The position numbers were made by a program, and so were the translations under genes. The notes beneath the pieces were generated by a model. That model searched no databases and was not told where the DNA came from. It was given only the letters and a program-made list of their open reading frames with translations. From Spirosoma endophyticum (GTDB taxonomy: Bacteria; Bacteroidota; Bacteroidia; Cytophagales; Spirosomataceae), in the NCBI RefSeq assembly GCF_900112365.1, contig NZ_FOLQ01000003.1, positions 62,001-126,000 of the forward strand: a stretch of 64,000 bases of DNA, written 5' to 3'. Positions 1 to 7,232 of the stretch are shown in pieces (the first letter of the stretch is position 1; each line of letters starts with the position of its first letter).

Positions 1-821
1 GTAACACCCTGCCCTGCGGCTTCGGCTGCAACCAGACGTACCGACGGTTCGTTCAGGTAATGATAGAAAGCCCCAGCTGCATTACTGCCACCACCAACGC
101 AGGCCACTACGTAGTCTGGATTTGAGCTGCCCGTTTTAGCAAATAGTTGTTTCCTAACCTCTCCCGAAATAACCGATTGAAAGCGGGCGACCATATCAGG
201 GTAGGGGTGCGGCCCCACGACCGAGCCGATGATGTAGTGCGTATCAACCGGGTTATTAATCCAGTGGCGCATGGCCTCATTGGTGGCGTCCTTGAGCGTC
301 TGACTTCCCGACGTTGCCGGAACGACCGTAGCACCAAGCATCCGCATCCGGTCAACGTTGGGTTTCTGGCGTTCCATGTCGATACTCCCCATATAGACAA
401 TGCACTCCAGACCCATCAGGGCGCACACCGTTGCCGTAGCGACGCCGTGTTGACCCGCGCCCGTTTCGGCCACGATCCGTTTTTTGCCCAATCGCTGTGC
501 GACCAGAATCTGTCCGATCGTATTATTGATTTTGTGCGCACCTGTGTGGCAAAGATCTTCCCGCTTGAGGTAAATCGTAGCCCCGAGTTTCGCAGAGAGT
601 CGTTTGGCTAAGAACAGCGGAGTTGGCCGCCCGACGTAATCTTCGAGCAACTGCCAGAACTCGGCCTGAAACGCTGGGTCGGCAATGATGCTGAGATAAT
701 TCTGACGAAGCTCTTCTACGTTCGGATAGAGCATTTCAGGAATGAACGCTCCACCGAAGTGACCGTAAAAGCCTTTATTTGTAACCTCAAAAGAGGTTTG
801 GGGTTCAAGAGTGGTTTGCAT
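1..821 (-). CDS. trpB: Tryptophan synthase beta subunit, 3' part missing
   Basis: Catalyses the PLP-dependent condensation of indole with serine, the last step of tryptophan synthesis, together with TrpA. I translated the frame by hand: about 273 of the usual ~400 residues are present and the C-terminus lies outside the window. The PLP-lysine region reads [15 protein letters not shown] near residue 90, followed by [13 protein letters not shown] and the phosphate-binding GGGSNAAG. The ATG at 821 gives a normal TrpB N-terminus ([15 protein letters not shown]). It is the last visible gene of the trp operon, but it is separated from trpF by a toxin-antitoxin pair, and the same frame stays open upstream through the PIN toxin, so no stop separates the two. 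Identity is certain; whether it is made alone or as a fusion is open. Confidence 0.95.
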   Translation of the reverse strand, partial: MQTTLEPQTSFEVTNKGFYGHFGGAFIPEMLYPNVEELRQNYLSIIADPAFQAEFWQLLEDYVGRPTPLFLAKRLSAKLGATIYLKREDLCHTGAHKINNTIGQILVAQRLGKKRIVAETGAGQHGVATATVCALMGLECIVYMGSIDMERQKPNVDRMRMLGATVVPATSGSQTLKDATNEAMRHWINNPVDTHYIIGSVVGPHPYPDMVARFQSVISGEVRKQLFAKTGSSNPDYVVACVGGGSNAAGAFYHYLNEPSVRLVAAEAAGQGV

Positions 822-1235
822 GATTATCAATGCTTTACTAAGCGCAATCCTAACGTTGGGAGATGCGGGGCCGCCCGTGCGGTCAAAGTCGTTATCGGTA
901 GTATGTAATTCCATGTCTAGATACAGCGCAGTAGCCGCAATCCAAAGATCATTTTTGCCCATATTCCGGGCGGAATAGTTAAGCGGTGCAGTTTTGAGTT
1001 TCCCCTGACTGAAAGCATCAAGCTGGGCATATACTGGGATGATGTCAAATTCAATATCACCAATTGGATATCTGTCAATCAGATATCGCATAAAATCTAT
1101 TTTCTGTGCACCCCAGTCAGCTTTCAAGGAAAATGCTTCTAGTTCACCAACAACCACGATTGATATAATGGTTTGAAGGGGAGGTAGGCTACGTTCACGA
1201 ATATGACCAATCAGAAGGTTCGTATCATAAATCAT
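822..1235 (-). CDS. PIN-domain (VapC-like) toxin, open into trpB
   Basis: Probable PIN-fold endoribonuclease of a type II toxin-antitoxin system. The 138-codon reading begins [12 protein letters not shown] and keeps all four acidic PIN positions: DTN at residues 4-6, a VVGELEAF Glu in the middle, [10 protein letters not shown], and TTDNDFD near the C-terminus. Its ATG overlaps the stop of the upstream gene by four bases (ATGA), the usual antitoxin-toxin coupling. I checked every triplet from 1235 to 822 and found no in-frame stop; the frame continues directly into trpB (ATG at 821). A TGA-TAA pair at about 825-830 lies in another frame, so a one-base indel near the toxin 3' end could have removed the original stop. 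Both ends listed here are therefore a practical split of one long ORF. Confidence 0.75.
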
Positions 1236-1447
1236 ACAGCACCTTTGTCGCCTTCGGCCAGTAATTCATCCATCCGTCGGTTTTCTTCTTCAGTAAATTC
1301 AGGGAACTCTAGTAAGAATGGATCGTGTACAGCTGTTGCTTCTAGAAATCGTTCAACACCCCAACGCTTAATATCGCTGGGCTTGTAGATATTTAGCTGT
1401 CCCTTTTTCATGGGTGGAATATGCTCTAGCTCTTTCGTCGTTTCCAT
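1232..1447 (-). CDS. Putative antitoxin partner of the PIN toxin
   Basis: A 71-residue acidic-tailed protein (ends [18 protein letters not shown]) directly upstream of, and overlapping by 4 bp, the PIN toxin gene. I do not recognise a DNA-binding antitoxin fold (AbrB, RHH or Phd); a lysine-rich stretch ([17 protein letters not shown]) sits in the N-terminal half. The antitoxin role is inferred from size, order and overlap only. A start at the internal Met of [10 protein letters not shown] would give a 59-residue form. It lies 55 bp after the trpF stop on the same strand, so it may be co-transcribed with the trp operon; no promoter was recognised in the gap. Confidence 0.6.
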   Translation of the reverse strand: METTKELEHIPPMKKGQLNIYKPSDIKRWGVERFLEATAVHDPFLLEFPEFTEEENRRMDELLAEGDKGAV

Positions 1448-1502
1448 CAGCGTTGTCGTTTAGTCAGATAACACGATTAATTGCGTAGCAGTTGCCGAAT
1501 TA

Positions 1503-2147
1503 TTATACCGTTTCTTCTTCTTCAATCGGCCGCAGGCGGGCGATGAGTTCCTTTACTTTTGCTACGTCTTTGACGCCCGGTGATGTTTCGACCTGGCTAT
1601 TGACGTCCACGCCGTACAGTTTCATGCCTTTTAGAACCGCCAATAGATCGAGGTTGTCCAGGCCAATGCCGCCACTGATAAAGAACGGTTTCTCATTGTC
1701 GTATCGGCTCAGGATGCTCCAGTCAAACGTAACGCCGTTGCCGCCGGGCTGATCGCCTTTGGCGTCGAAGAGGAAAAAGTCGCACTGAGCTTTGAAGTTG
1801 TTCAGCATCGAAAAATTGAACGACTCATCGACCCGAAACGCTTTGATAATGTTGATGCCCCGATTGCGCAGGCTCCGGCAATACTCCGGCGTTTCGTTGC
1901 CGTGCAGTTGAACATACTGAAAATCATATTTTTTCACACTCCGCAAAATATAATCCGGGCTGGCGTTCACAAAAACACCGACCTTCCGAATCGAGCGGGG
2001 CAGCGTCTTCACAACATCCGCATCTAACTCATCGCCAACAAAGCGAGGGGACTGGTCATGGAAAATGAATCCAACGAAGTCAGGACCAAGGGCGGCAATC
2101 TCTTTCAGGTTGTCGGCATCACGCAGACCGCACACTTTGATTTTCAT
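1503..2147 (-). CDS. trpF: Phosphoribosylanthranilate isomerase
   Basis: Converts N-(5-phosphoribosyl)anthranilate to the CDRP enol, the third step from chorismate to tryptophan. The 214-residue protein is a typical single-domain (beta/alpha)8 barrel: N-terminal MKIKVCGLRD with the catalytic Cys at position 6, the HGNETPEYC segment, the loop GDQPGGNGVTFDW with the general-acid Asp just before it, PFFISGGIGLDNL and the phosphate-binding tail VDVNSQVETSPGVKD. It starts 11 bp after the trpC stop and is transcribed with it. It is a stand-alone gene, not fused to trpC as in enteric bacteria. Confidence 0.95.
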   Translation of the reverse strand: MKIKVCGLRDADNLKEIAALGPDFVGFIFHDQSPRFVGDELDADVVKTLPRSIRKVGVFVNASPDYILRSVKKYDFQYVQLHGNETPEYCRSLRNRGINIIKAFRVDESFNFSMLNNFKAQCDFFLFDAKGDQPGGNGVTFDWSILSRYDNEKPFFISGGIGLDNLDLLAVLKGMKLYGVDVNSQVETSPGVKDVAKVKELIARLRPIEEEETV

Positions 2148-2158
2148 GGCTGTACAAG

Positions 2159-2968
2159 TTAAATTGATAGCGTATTGTTCAGGTTATATTGAGAAACTAA
2201 CGTAGCTAAAGCTGCGGCTGGGTCATTGGTTTTCATGAAAGCTTCGCCAATTAGAAAACCGTCAAAGCCCGCCCGAAATAAGGTTAACATGGTGTCGGCA
2301 TCGTGTAGACCGCTTTCGGTAATTTTGGCGAACGTATCAGGAATTCGCTCAACCAGCCGAAGTGACGTATCAATGGACGTAGTAAACGTTTTGAGATTGC
2401 GGTTGTTGACCCCCACCAAATCGACGTTGACATTCAGACTGCGATCCAGTTCCTCTTCGTCGTGGACTTCCAGCAAAACCTGCATGCTCAGATCGTGTGC
2501 CTGTTGGCTTAGCAATGATACTTCATCGGGTGTCAGGCAGGCGGCAATCAGCAACACCACGTCAGCACCCCAGGCTTTGGCTTCAATAAGTTGATACTGA
2601 TCAACGATGAAATCCTTGCGCAGAATGGGTGTTCCTGGATTTGCCAGTCGGGCGGCCTGTAAATCGGCGGGTATTCCTCCAAAAAATGGCTCGTCGGTCA
2701 GCACTGAAAGCACGGCTGCACCGGCTTTTACGTAACCTTGTGTCGTGGTTGCTACGTCGGCCCAATCGTTAATGATGCCTTTTGAGGGCGATTTTCGTTT
2801 GAACTCGGCAATTATACCTGTCGAGTATAAATCCTGAACTGCGTCGCGTGCTGATAAGGCAAGTCGTCTGAATTCAGGCATTTGCTCCAGACCGGACACC
2901 GGGGTAGCTGCTTTGCGATGCTCTACTTCAATTCGTTTTTGGGCAATTATTTCGTCAAGAATCGTCAT
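2159..2968 (-). CDS. trpC: Indole-3-glycerol phosphate synthase
   Basis: Closes the indole ring, turning CDRP into indole-3-glycerol phosphate with loss of CO2 and water. The 269 residues cover the whole family: IIAEFKRKSPSKG with the catalytic Lys, VLTDEPFFGG, PILRKDFIVDQYQ, LLEVHDEEEL, the GVNNRNLKTF substrate loop, ITESGLHDADT and the phosphate-binding FLIGEAFMK. Its ATG overlaps the trpD stop by 4 bp (ATGA), indicating translational coupling within the trp operon. Confidence 0.96.
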   Translation of the reverse strand: MTILDEIIAQKRIEVEHRKAATPVSGLEQMPEFRRLALSARDAVQDLYSTGIIAEFKRKSPSKGIINDWADVATTTQGYVKAGAAVLSVLTDEPFFGGIPADLQAARLANPGTPILRKDFIVDQYQLIEAKAWGADVVLLIAACLTPDEVSLLSQQAHDLSMQVLLEVHDEEELDRSLNVNVDLVGVNNRNLKTFTTSIDTSLRLVERIPDTFAKITESGLHDADTMLTLFRAGFDGFLIGEAFMKTNDPAAALATLVSQYNLNNTLSI

Positions 2969-3951
2969 GCTATCAATTTCTTAAAACAGGCCAATGCTCG
3001 TTTGCTTTCCAGTGATTCGCGGGCCATGGCAACCGCTTCCTCACGGGTATTCGCTTTGCCTGCGGCCAACAGTGCCATGGCCGAATTGGCCAGAACAGCC
3101 TGCTTTTGCGCGGTTGTTGATTCGTCGTTGAGTACGTTCAAAAAAATCTGAGCCGACTCATCCAACGTCTGTCCACCGGCCAGCGATTCGGGCGTTAACG
3201 TATCCATGCCCAACTGCTGTGGCTCCAGCACCTGCTCGGTTTGATTACTGATGACTTTGAACGGCCCCGTCAACGAAATTTCGTCATACCCATCAAGCGC
3301 GTGCAGAATCATAAACCGCTTGTCGGTTTGCTGATAAAGGTACGCATATAATCGCGCCAATTCAAGGTTAAAGACGCCAACAAGCTGTTTAGCAGGCTTT
3401 GCCGGGTTGATCATCGGCCCCAATACATTGAAAAATGTTTTCACCCCGAGGTCACGGCGGATAGGCGCTACGTTCTTCATGGCCGGGTGGAACAGCGGGG
3501 CATGCAGGAAACAAATTCCCGCCGTTTCCACCTTGCGCTGTAACTCGCCAACATCATTCGTAAACTGATAGCCAAGTCGCTCCATCACCGTCGACGATCC
3601 GACCAGCGACGATACGCCGTGATTGCCATGCTTTGCTACGTTCTGACCCGCTCCAGCTACCACGAACGACGAGAGCGTTGAGATATTAAACGTGTCTTTC
3701 CCATCACCACCCGTACCGCAGAGATCCATAGGGTCATAAGCATCCAGATCAACGGGTAGGCAAAGTTCGAGCATGGCATCCCGGAATCCTTCCAGTTCTT
3801 CCAGCCGGAGGCTCCGCATCATATACACCGTCAGGAACGAGGCAATTTGCGCCGGGTTATATTCCCCTCGACCAATACCCAGCAGCACCTGCCGAGCCTG
3901 GTCCTTGGTAAGGGATTTGTATTCAAAAAGGTGATTTAGAATCGCTTTCAT
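2965..3951 (-). CDS. trpD: Anthranilate phosphoribosyltransferase
   Basis: Transfers phosphoribosyl from PRPP to anthranilate. Signature segments are DLCGTGGDGKDTFNIST (PRPP/Mg binding) and KHGNHGVSSLVGSSTVMERLG. The open frame extends 20 codons further upstream (to 4011), but the start at 3951 (MKAILNHLFEY) matches where the N-terminal helical domain begins in the family and gives 328 residues. The upstream extension would run into the trpG-trpD spacer hairpin side and looks non-family. Coupled to trpC by a 4-bp overlap. Confidence 0.94.
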   Translation of the reverse strand: MKAILNHLFEYKSLTKDQARQVLLGIGRGEYNPAQIASFLTVYMMRSLRLEELEGFRDAMLELCLPVDLDAYDPMDLCGTGGDGKDTFNISTLSSFVVAGAGQNVAKHGNHGVSSLVGSSTVMERLGYQFTNDVGELQRKVETAGICFLHAPLFHPAMKNVAPIRRDLGVKTFFNVLGPMINPAKPAKQLVGVFNLELARLYAYLYQQTDKRFMILHALDGYDEISLTGPFKVISNQTEQVLEPQQLGMDTLTPESLAGGQTLDESAQIFLNVLNDESTTAQKQAVLANSAMALLAAGKANTREEAVAMARESLESKRALACFKKLIA

Positions 3952-4018
3952 TAGAGTTTTTATGTGCAGCTTGTTTGCCCCTCCGGATTCGTCAGCAATT
4001 TGCAGAACCATCCGGTCA

Positions 4019-4040
4019 GGAGACGCAAATAGGCGTCTCT
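4019..4040. repeat. Short hairpin at the trpG/trpD junction
   Basis: An 8-bp stem (GGAGACGC with GCGTCTCT, one G-T pair) around the loop aaatag. It overlaps the TAG stop of trpG at 4039-4041. There is no U-tract, so it is not a standard terminator; it may be a processing or stability hairpin within the trp mRNA. Confidence 0.6.
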
Positions 4041-4605
4041 ACATAGCTAACCAGTTTTTGATCATTTTCACGCCGTTCTCTGTCAAGACAGATTCGGGGT
4101 GAAATTGCAGGCCCTTTACGTCGAAGCGCGTATGCGACAGCCCCATAACGCGACCTTGCTCGTCGACAGCCGTTATCCGTAAATCGATAGGCATCGAATC
4201 AGGTACAACGGTCCAGGAATGGTACCGGCCGACCATCAATTCATCGGGAATGTCAGTAAATAGTTTTTCGGATCGGTCAACAACCGTGGTTCGATGGGCA
4301 ACGCCATGTAACACATCACCGAGGTTTTCGAGGGATGCGCCATATACTTCGCCAATGCCCTGATGACCGAGACAGATGCCCAGAATACTTTTTGTTGGTC
4401 CGTATTCACGTACCAGATCCTGCATAATACCCGCTTCGGATGGAATACCCGGTCCCGGCGAAAGCATAATTTTGTCGTACTGCCCAGCAGCGTCAAGGGA
4501 AATCTTGTCGTTTCGAATGACGTCTGGCCGCAGCCCTAACTCCCGCAAAATGTAAACGAGGTTGTAGGTGAACGAATCGTAGTTATCTAAGACTAAAAGT
4601 TTCAT
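4039..4605 (-). CDS. trpG: Anthranilate synthase glutamine amidotransferase subunit
   Basis: Class I glutamine amidotransferase that supplies ammonia to TrpE. The 188 residues show LDNYDSFTYNLVYIL at the N-terminus, the oxyanion region MLSPGPGIP, the nucleophile elbow GICLGHQ with the catalytic Cys, and the His-Glu pair in HPESVLTE. It is a separate gene, with no fusion to trpD or trpE. The close relative pabA cannot be excluded from sequence alone, but the position between trpE and trpD makes TrpG the natural reading. Confidence 0.94.
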   Translation of the reverse strand: MKLLVLDNYDSFTYNLVYILRELGLRPDVIRNDKISLDAAGQYDKIMLSPGPGIPSEAGIMQDLVREYGPTKSILGICLGHQGIGEVYGASLENLGDVLHGVAHRTTVVDRSEKLFTDIPDELMVGRYHSWTVVPDSMPIDLRITAVDEQGRVMGLSHTRFDVKGLQFHPESVLTENGVKMIKNWLAM

Positions 4606-4607
4606 GT

Positions 4608-4660
4608 GTAAGGCGGGAGGAAACCCGCTTTAATAGACAGATGGCGGCTTCCCAGCCGCG
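4608..4660. repeat. Double-hairpin spacer between trpE and trpG
   Basis: Two adjacent stems (GGCGGG/CCCGC and GCGGC/GCCGC) enclosed by an outer imperfect pairing of the sequences near 4609-4618 and 4651-4660 (TGTAAGGCGG with CCGCGTTACA, one mismatch). It begins directly after the trpE stop. The closing word CCGCGTTACA also occurs in the hairpin at 53186-53248, so the two may belong to one dispersed family. Confidence 0.6.
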
Positions 4661-4665
4661 TTACA

Positions 4666-6138
4666 TTAGATTGATTTTGCCTGCTCCAGTGCCATCCGTA
4701 AGGCGGCCAGTTTGTTATGAACTTCCTGCGATTCGCTCTCAACCACCGACTTGGCGACAACACCAGCCCCGGCCTGATAATACAACGTATTGTCTTTACT
4801 CATGAACGTCCGGATCATGATACAGTGATTGAACTCACCGTCGAATCCCATGTAGCCAATACTACCTGCGTAAAAACTACGACTCAGGTTTTCGTATCGG
4901 TCAATCAGTTGCATAGCGTTGTGTTTAGGCGCACCCGAAAGTGTTCCAGCGGGGAACGTTTCGGCCACGATTTGTAGCGGATCGGCGGTTTCAGTCAGGT
5001 TGCCAACCACTTTCGAAACGAGGTGAATGACGTGCGAATAATATTGGACTTCTTTAAACGTCTCGACGTTCACTACGTCGCAGTTGCGGCTGAGGTCATT
5101 GCGGGCGAGATCGACCAGCATGACATGCTCGGCTGACTCTTTGGGATCGTCATAAAGTTTCTGCGCCAGCTCGGCATCATGAAGGTCATCACCCGTACGT
5201 CGGAACGTACCGGCAATGGGATAAATTGTGGCTTTGCGGTCCTTCACCACAATCTGCGATTCGGGCGAGGAGCCGAAAAGTTTGTAGTTGCCATAGTCGA
5301 AATAAAACAGATAAGGGGAGGGGTTCAGCGAACGTAGCGCCCGATATACATTGAACTCATCCCCCACAAATGGCGTCGAAAACCGGCGTGATAATACAAT
5401 CTGGAAAACGTCGCCCCGCTGGCAATGATCTTTGCCTTTCTGGATAATGGCTTTGAATTCATCATCGGTAAAATTCGATTCTTCGGGACCGGCTGTGCTG
5501 AACGAATACGTAGGATAATTGCGTCCCGTGATCAAATCACTAATGTAGTCGAGACTGTCCTGTTCTAAGGTACCAGTTGTTGACGAACTCTCGGTTTCAC
5601 CATCGCGGAGGTAGCTATGCTCAAACAGATACAGCTCATCTTTAAAGTGGTTGATCGCCAGAACGTAGCGATATACCGTAAAAACAGCCGTCGGGATCTG
5701 GTTTTCGGGGGGAACCGGTGCATGCAATGTAATGTCCTCAAAACTCTGCACCGCCGGATAGCTGAAATAACCGAACAGGCCGTTGGTAATGAATCGGAAC
5801 GGCGCTTTTTCGTGCAGAAAACTAGCTTTGAACTCTTTAAAGGCGTCCAGCATCCCATCGGCCGGTAATTCGCTCGTTTGTTCATCGCCACCCGGCATTT
5901 TTACGGTTAGTTGACCAGCTACTCCAGCATTTCGGTCATACGAAAAACGGGCAACCGGGTCGAACGCGATGTAGGAAAAGCTATTGTCACTTCCGTGATA
6001 GTCTGAGCTTTCGAGCAAAATGCTATTGAGGAAACGATCGCGGATGCGCAGGTAAATACTGACTGGAGTAATGATGTCAGCCAGCATTCGCTTGTGGCGG
6101 CTGACAACGCGGTAGGTGATTTTTGAGTCGATAGTCAT
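4666..6138 (-). CDS. trpE: Anthranilate synthase component I
   Basis: Converts chorismate plus ammonia to anthranilate, the committed step of tryptophan synthesis. The 490 residues carry an N-terminal segment with the LLES motif known from the family to bind feedback tryptophan (near residue 40), and the C-terminal chorismate-binding domain: GDVFQIVLSRRFS, LFGSSPE, PIAGTFRRTG, AEHVMLVDLARNDLSR and TFPAGTLSGAPK. Aminodeoxychorismate synthase (PabB) is related, but LLES and the operon support TrpE. It is the first gene of the operon; the start at 6138 lies about 33 bp after the U-tract of a strong hairpin. Confidence 0.95.
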   Translation of the reverse strand: MTIDSKITYRVVSRHKRMLADIITPVSIYLRIRDRFLNSILLESSDYHGSDNSFSYIAFDPVARFSYDRNAGVAGQLTVKMPGGDEQTSELPADGMLDAFKEFKASFLHEKAPFRFITNGLFGYFSYPAVQSFEDITLHAPVPPENQIPTAVFTVYRYVLAINHFKDELYLFEHSYLRDGETESSSTTGTLEQDSLDYISDLITGRNYPTYSFSTAGPEESNFTDDEFKAIIQKGKDHCQRGDVFQIVLSRRFSTPFVGDEFNVYRALRSLNPSPYLFYFDYGNYKLFGSSPESQIVVKDRKATIYPIAGTFRRTGDDLHDAELAQKLYDDPKESAEHVMLVDLARNDLSRNCDVVNVETFKEVQYYSHVIHLVSKVVGNLTETADPLQIVAETFPAGTLSGAPKHNAMQLIDRYENLSRSFYAGSIGYMGFDGEFNHCIMIRTFMSKDNTLYYQAGAGVVAKSVVESESQEVHNKLAALRMALEQAKSI

Positions 6139-6170
6139 GAGTTGATTGTCAATAATTTTAGGGCTTGGGG

Positions 6171-6207
6171 TAAAAAAATAAGGCTCACCGGGATGACGGT
6201 GAGCCTT
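6171..6207 (-). terminator. Strong terminator or attenuator upstream of trpE
   Basis: A perfect 11-bp stem (6180-6190 with 6197-6207; core GGCTCACCG) around a six-base loop, followed on the minus strand by seven T (6172-6178). It probably ends the tRNA-Pro transcript. Because trpE begins only 33 bp further on, and no good promoter was seen in that gap, it could instead act as an attenuator in the trp leader. No leader peptide rich in Trp codons was found. Confidence 0.8.
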
Positions 6208-6320
6208 TTATACATTTGTTGGTGAACAACAATAGCGGCAACCTTCATCCCAACTGAGAAGAATGCCACCACCAAATGTTGTTGTTAACCGAAGTATTCA
6301 TGTCTTTCTAGTTCTTATTT

Positions 6321-6399
6321 CGGGGTGGCGGGAATCGAATCGCACCGCAACGGCGACCTGGCCACAACCTGTACGTACCAAACGTAGTACGCTACCCCA
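6321..6399 (-). pseudogene. Decayed tRNA-Pro copy
   Basis: On the minus strand this reads like the intact tRNA-Pro next to it, but damaged. The 3' acceptor end with its flank (CCCGCCACCCCG) and an anticodon arm (TACG-TTTGGTA-CGTA, anticodon TGG) are recognisable. The D-arm is missing and about 21 extra bases interrupt the T-arm. It cannot fold as a normal cloverleaf. It looks like a tandem duplicate of a proline tRNA in decay. Confidence 0.7.
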
Positions 6400-6414
6400 T
6401 TGTTATTCTTTCTG

Positions 6415-6488
6415 TCGGGGTGGCGGGATTCGAACCCACGACCTCTACGTCCCGAACGTAGCGCGCTACCAGGCTGCGCTACACCCCG
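6415..6488 (-). tRNA. tRNA-Pro (anticodon CGG)
   Basis: A complete cloverleaf by hand: acceptor CGGGGTG/CACCCCG, D-arm GCGC, anticodon stem CTACG/CGTAG with loop TTCGGGA (anticodon CGG), T-arm GTGGG-TTCGAAT-CCCGC, discriminator A. CCA is not encoded. The anticodon stem itself contains the CTACGT/ACGTAG word that is enriched in the window. Confidence 0.95.
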
Positions 6489-6574
6489 TTAGGAGACCAC
6501 AAATATAAAAGCGTTTGTTTTATATTGGTCAATACGCCTTTACTTTTTTCTGATAGATGAAAAATGACACCATA

Positions 6575-7042
6575 TCACATCTCCATCACACGTATCCGAA
6601 TGCTTTTGTTCTCAGTCAACTCAAGCGACGATTGGTCGAAGTCGGGTGGTCCCATCAGCATCGCGACGTTGGAGAAGCCAAAGGGTTCGTTAGGCATCTG
6701 TCCCGAGAAATCCATCTTCTGGTTGCCGTTTAGGTCCTGAAACAATCGAATGGCATAGCGGCCGGCTGTCAAGCCCTCGAATACTGTCGTGATTTCGCCT
6801 GATGCCGGTACGTCAATCGTTTTGCGCTGAATTGATTCGCCATCAAAACTAGCTTTGCTGTTGGCCAGCCCTACGTATAATTTGCCTGACCGATTGTTCA
6901 CATTTGATATAACAACCGTCAGTGAGTAAGTCGCGCCGGTTGTGGTTGACGCAGCGGCTGTCGTTTGCTGGGCGAGACAAGGTTTGTTTAAACTGATGAT
7001 AAACAGTGTAACGGTAAAGAGAGTGGTGATAAGCGTTTTCAT
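6575..7042 (-). CDS. Secreted DUF2141 family protein
   Basis: A 155-residue exported protein: a signal peptide at residues 1-24 (cleavage after CLAQ), a Thr/Ala/Ser-rich linker, then a beta-rich DUF2141 domain with the typical GKLYVGLANSKASF, GRYAIRLFQDLNGN and MPNEPFGFSN motifs. The NGNQKMD turn resembles an acidic, possibly Ca-binding, loop. The function of DUF2141 is not known. It has its own promoter (7080-7111) overlapped by a perfect inverted repeat, so it is probably regulated as a single-gene unit. Confidence 0.85.
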   Translation of the reverse strand: MKTLITTLFTVTLFIISLNKPCLAQQTTAAASTTTGATYSLTVVISNVNNRSGKLYVGLANSKASFDGESIQRKTIDVPASGEITTVFEGLTAGRYAIRLFQDLNGNQKMDFSGQMPNEPFGFSNVAMLMGPPDFDQSSLELTENKSIRIRVMEM

Positions 7043-7053
7043 GATTCGTCTTG

Positions 7054-7089
7054 GTTATGTTTGTTTTTGTTCGACAGGACAAACATAAC
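7054..7089. promoter_or_regulatory. Perfect 11-bp inverted repeat in the DUF2141 promoter
   Basis: GTTATGTTTGT (7054-7064) and ACAAACATAAC (7079-7089) are exact reverse complements separated by 14 bp. The upstream arm covers the -7 element and the other lies in the start of the transcript. This is the layout expected of an operator, or of a 5'-end mRNA hairpin. Confidence 0.55.
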
Positions 7090-7111
7090 AAGCTCGAAAA
7101 CCCACTTGCAA
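7080..7111 (-). promoter_or_regulatory. Bacteroidota-type promoter of the DUF2141 gene
   Basis: Minus-strand TTG (7111-7109), 21-bp spacer, then TATGTTTG (7087-7080), matching the TTG/TAnnTTTG consensus of the Bacteroidota primary sigma factor. Transcription would begin roughly 30 bp before the ATG at 7042. Confidence 0.65.
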
Positions 7112-7232
7112 ATGGAAGGGGCGAAGCACACAATTTAGGGGTAAACAGCACGCTGTGGGGTAAATAGGAACGTCACAGGGACGATTGACAAGGTGAAATG
7201 ACCGTTGTTGCCATCACAATCGCAGTAAGAAA

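Noticed and set aside
147-611. 154-codon plus-strand ORF over trpB
   Set aside because: It is the antisense shadow of trpB, whose motifs are clear on the minus strand.
6138-6420. Classical trp leader peptide or T-box
   Set aside because: No short ORF with consecutive Trp codons and no T-box sequence was seen upstream of trpE.
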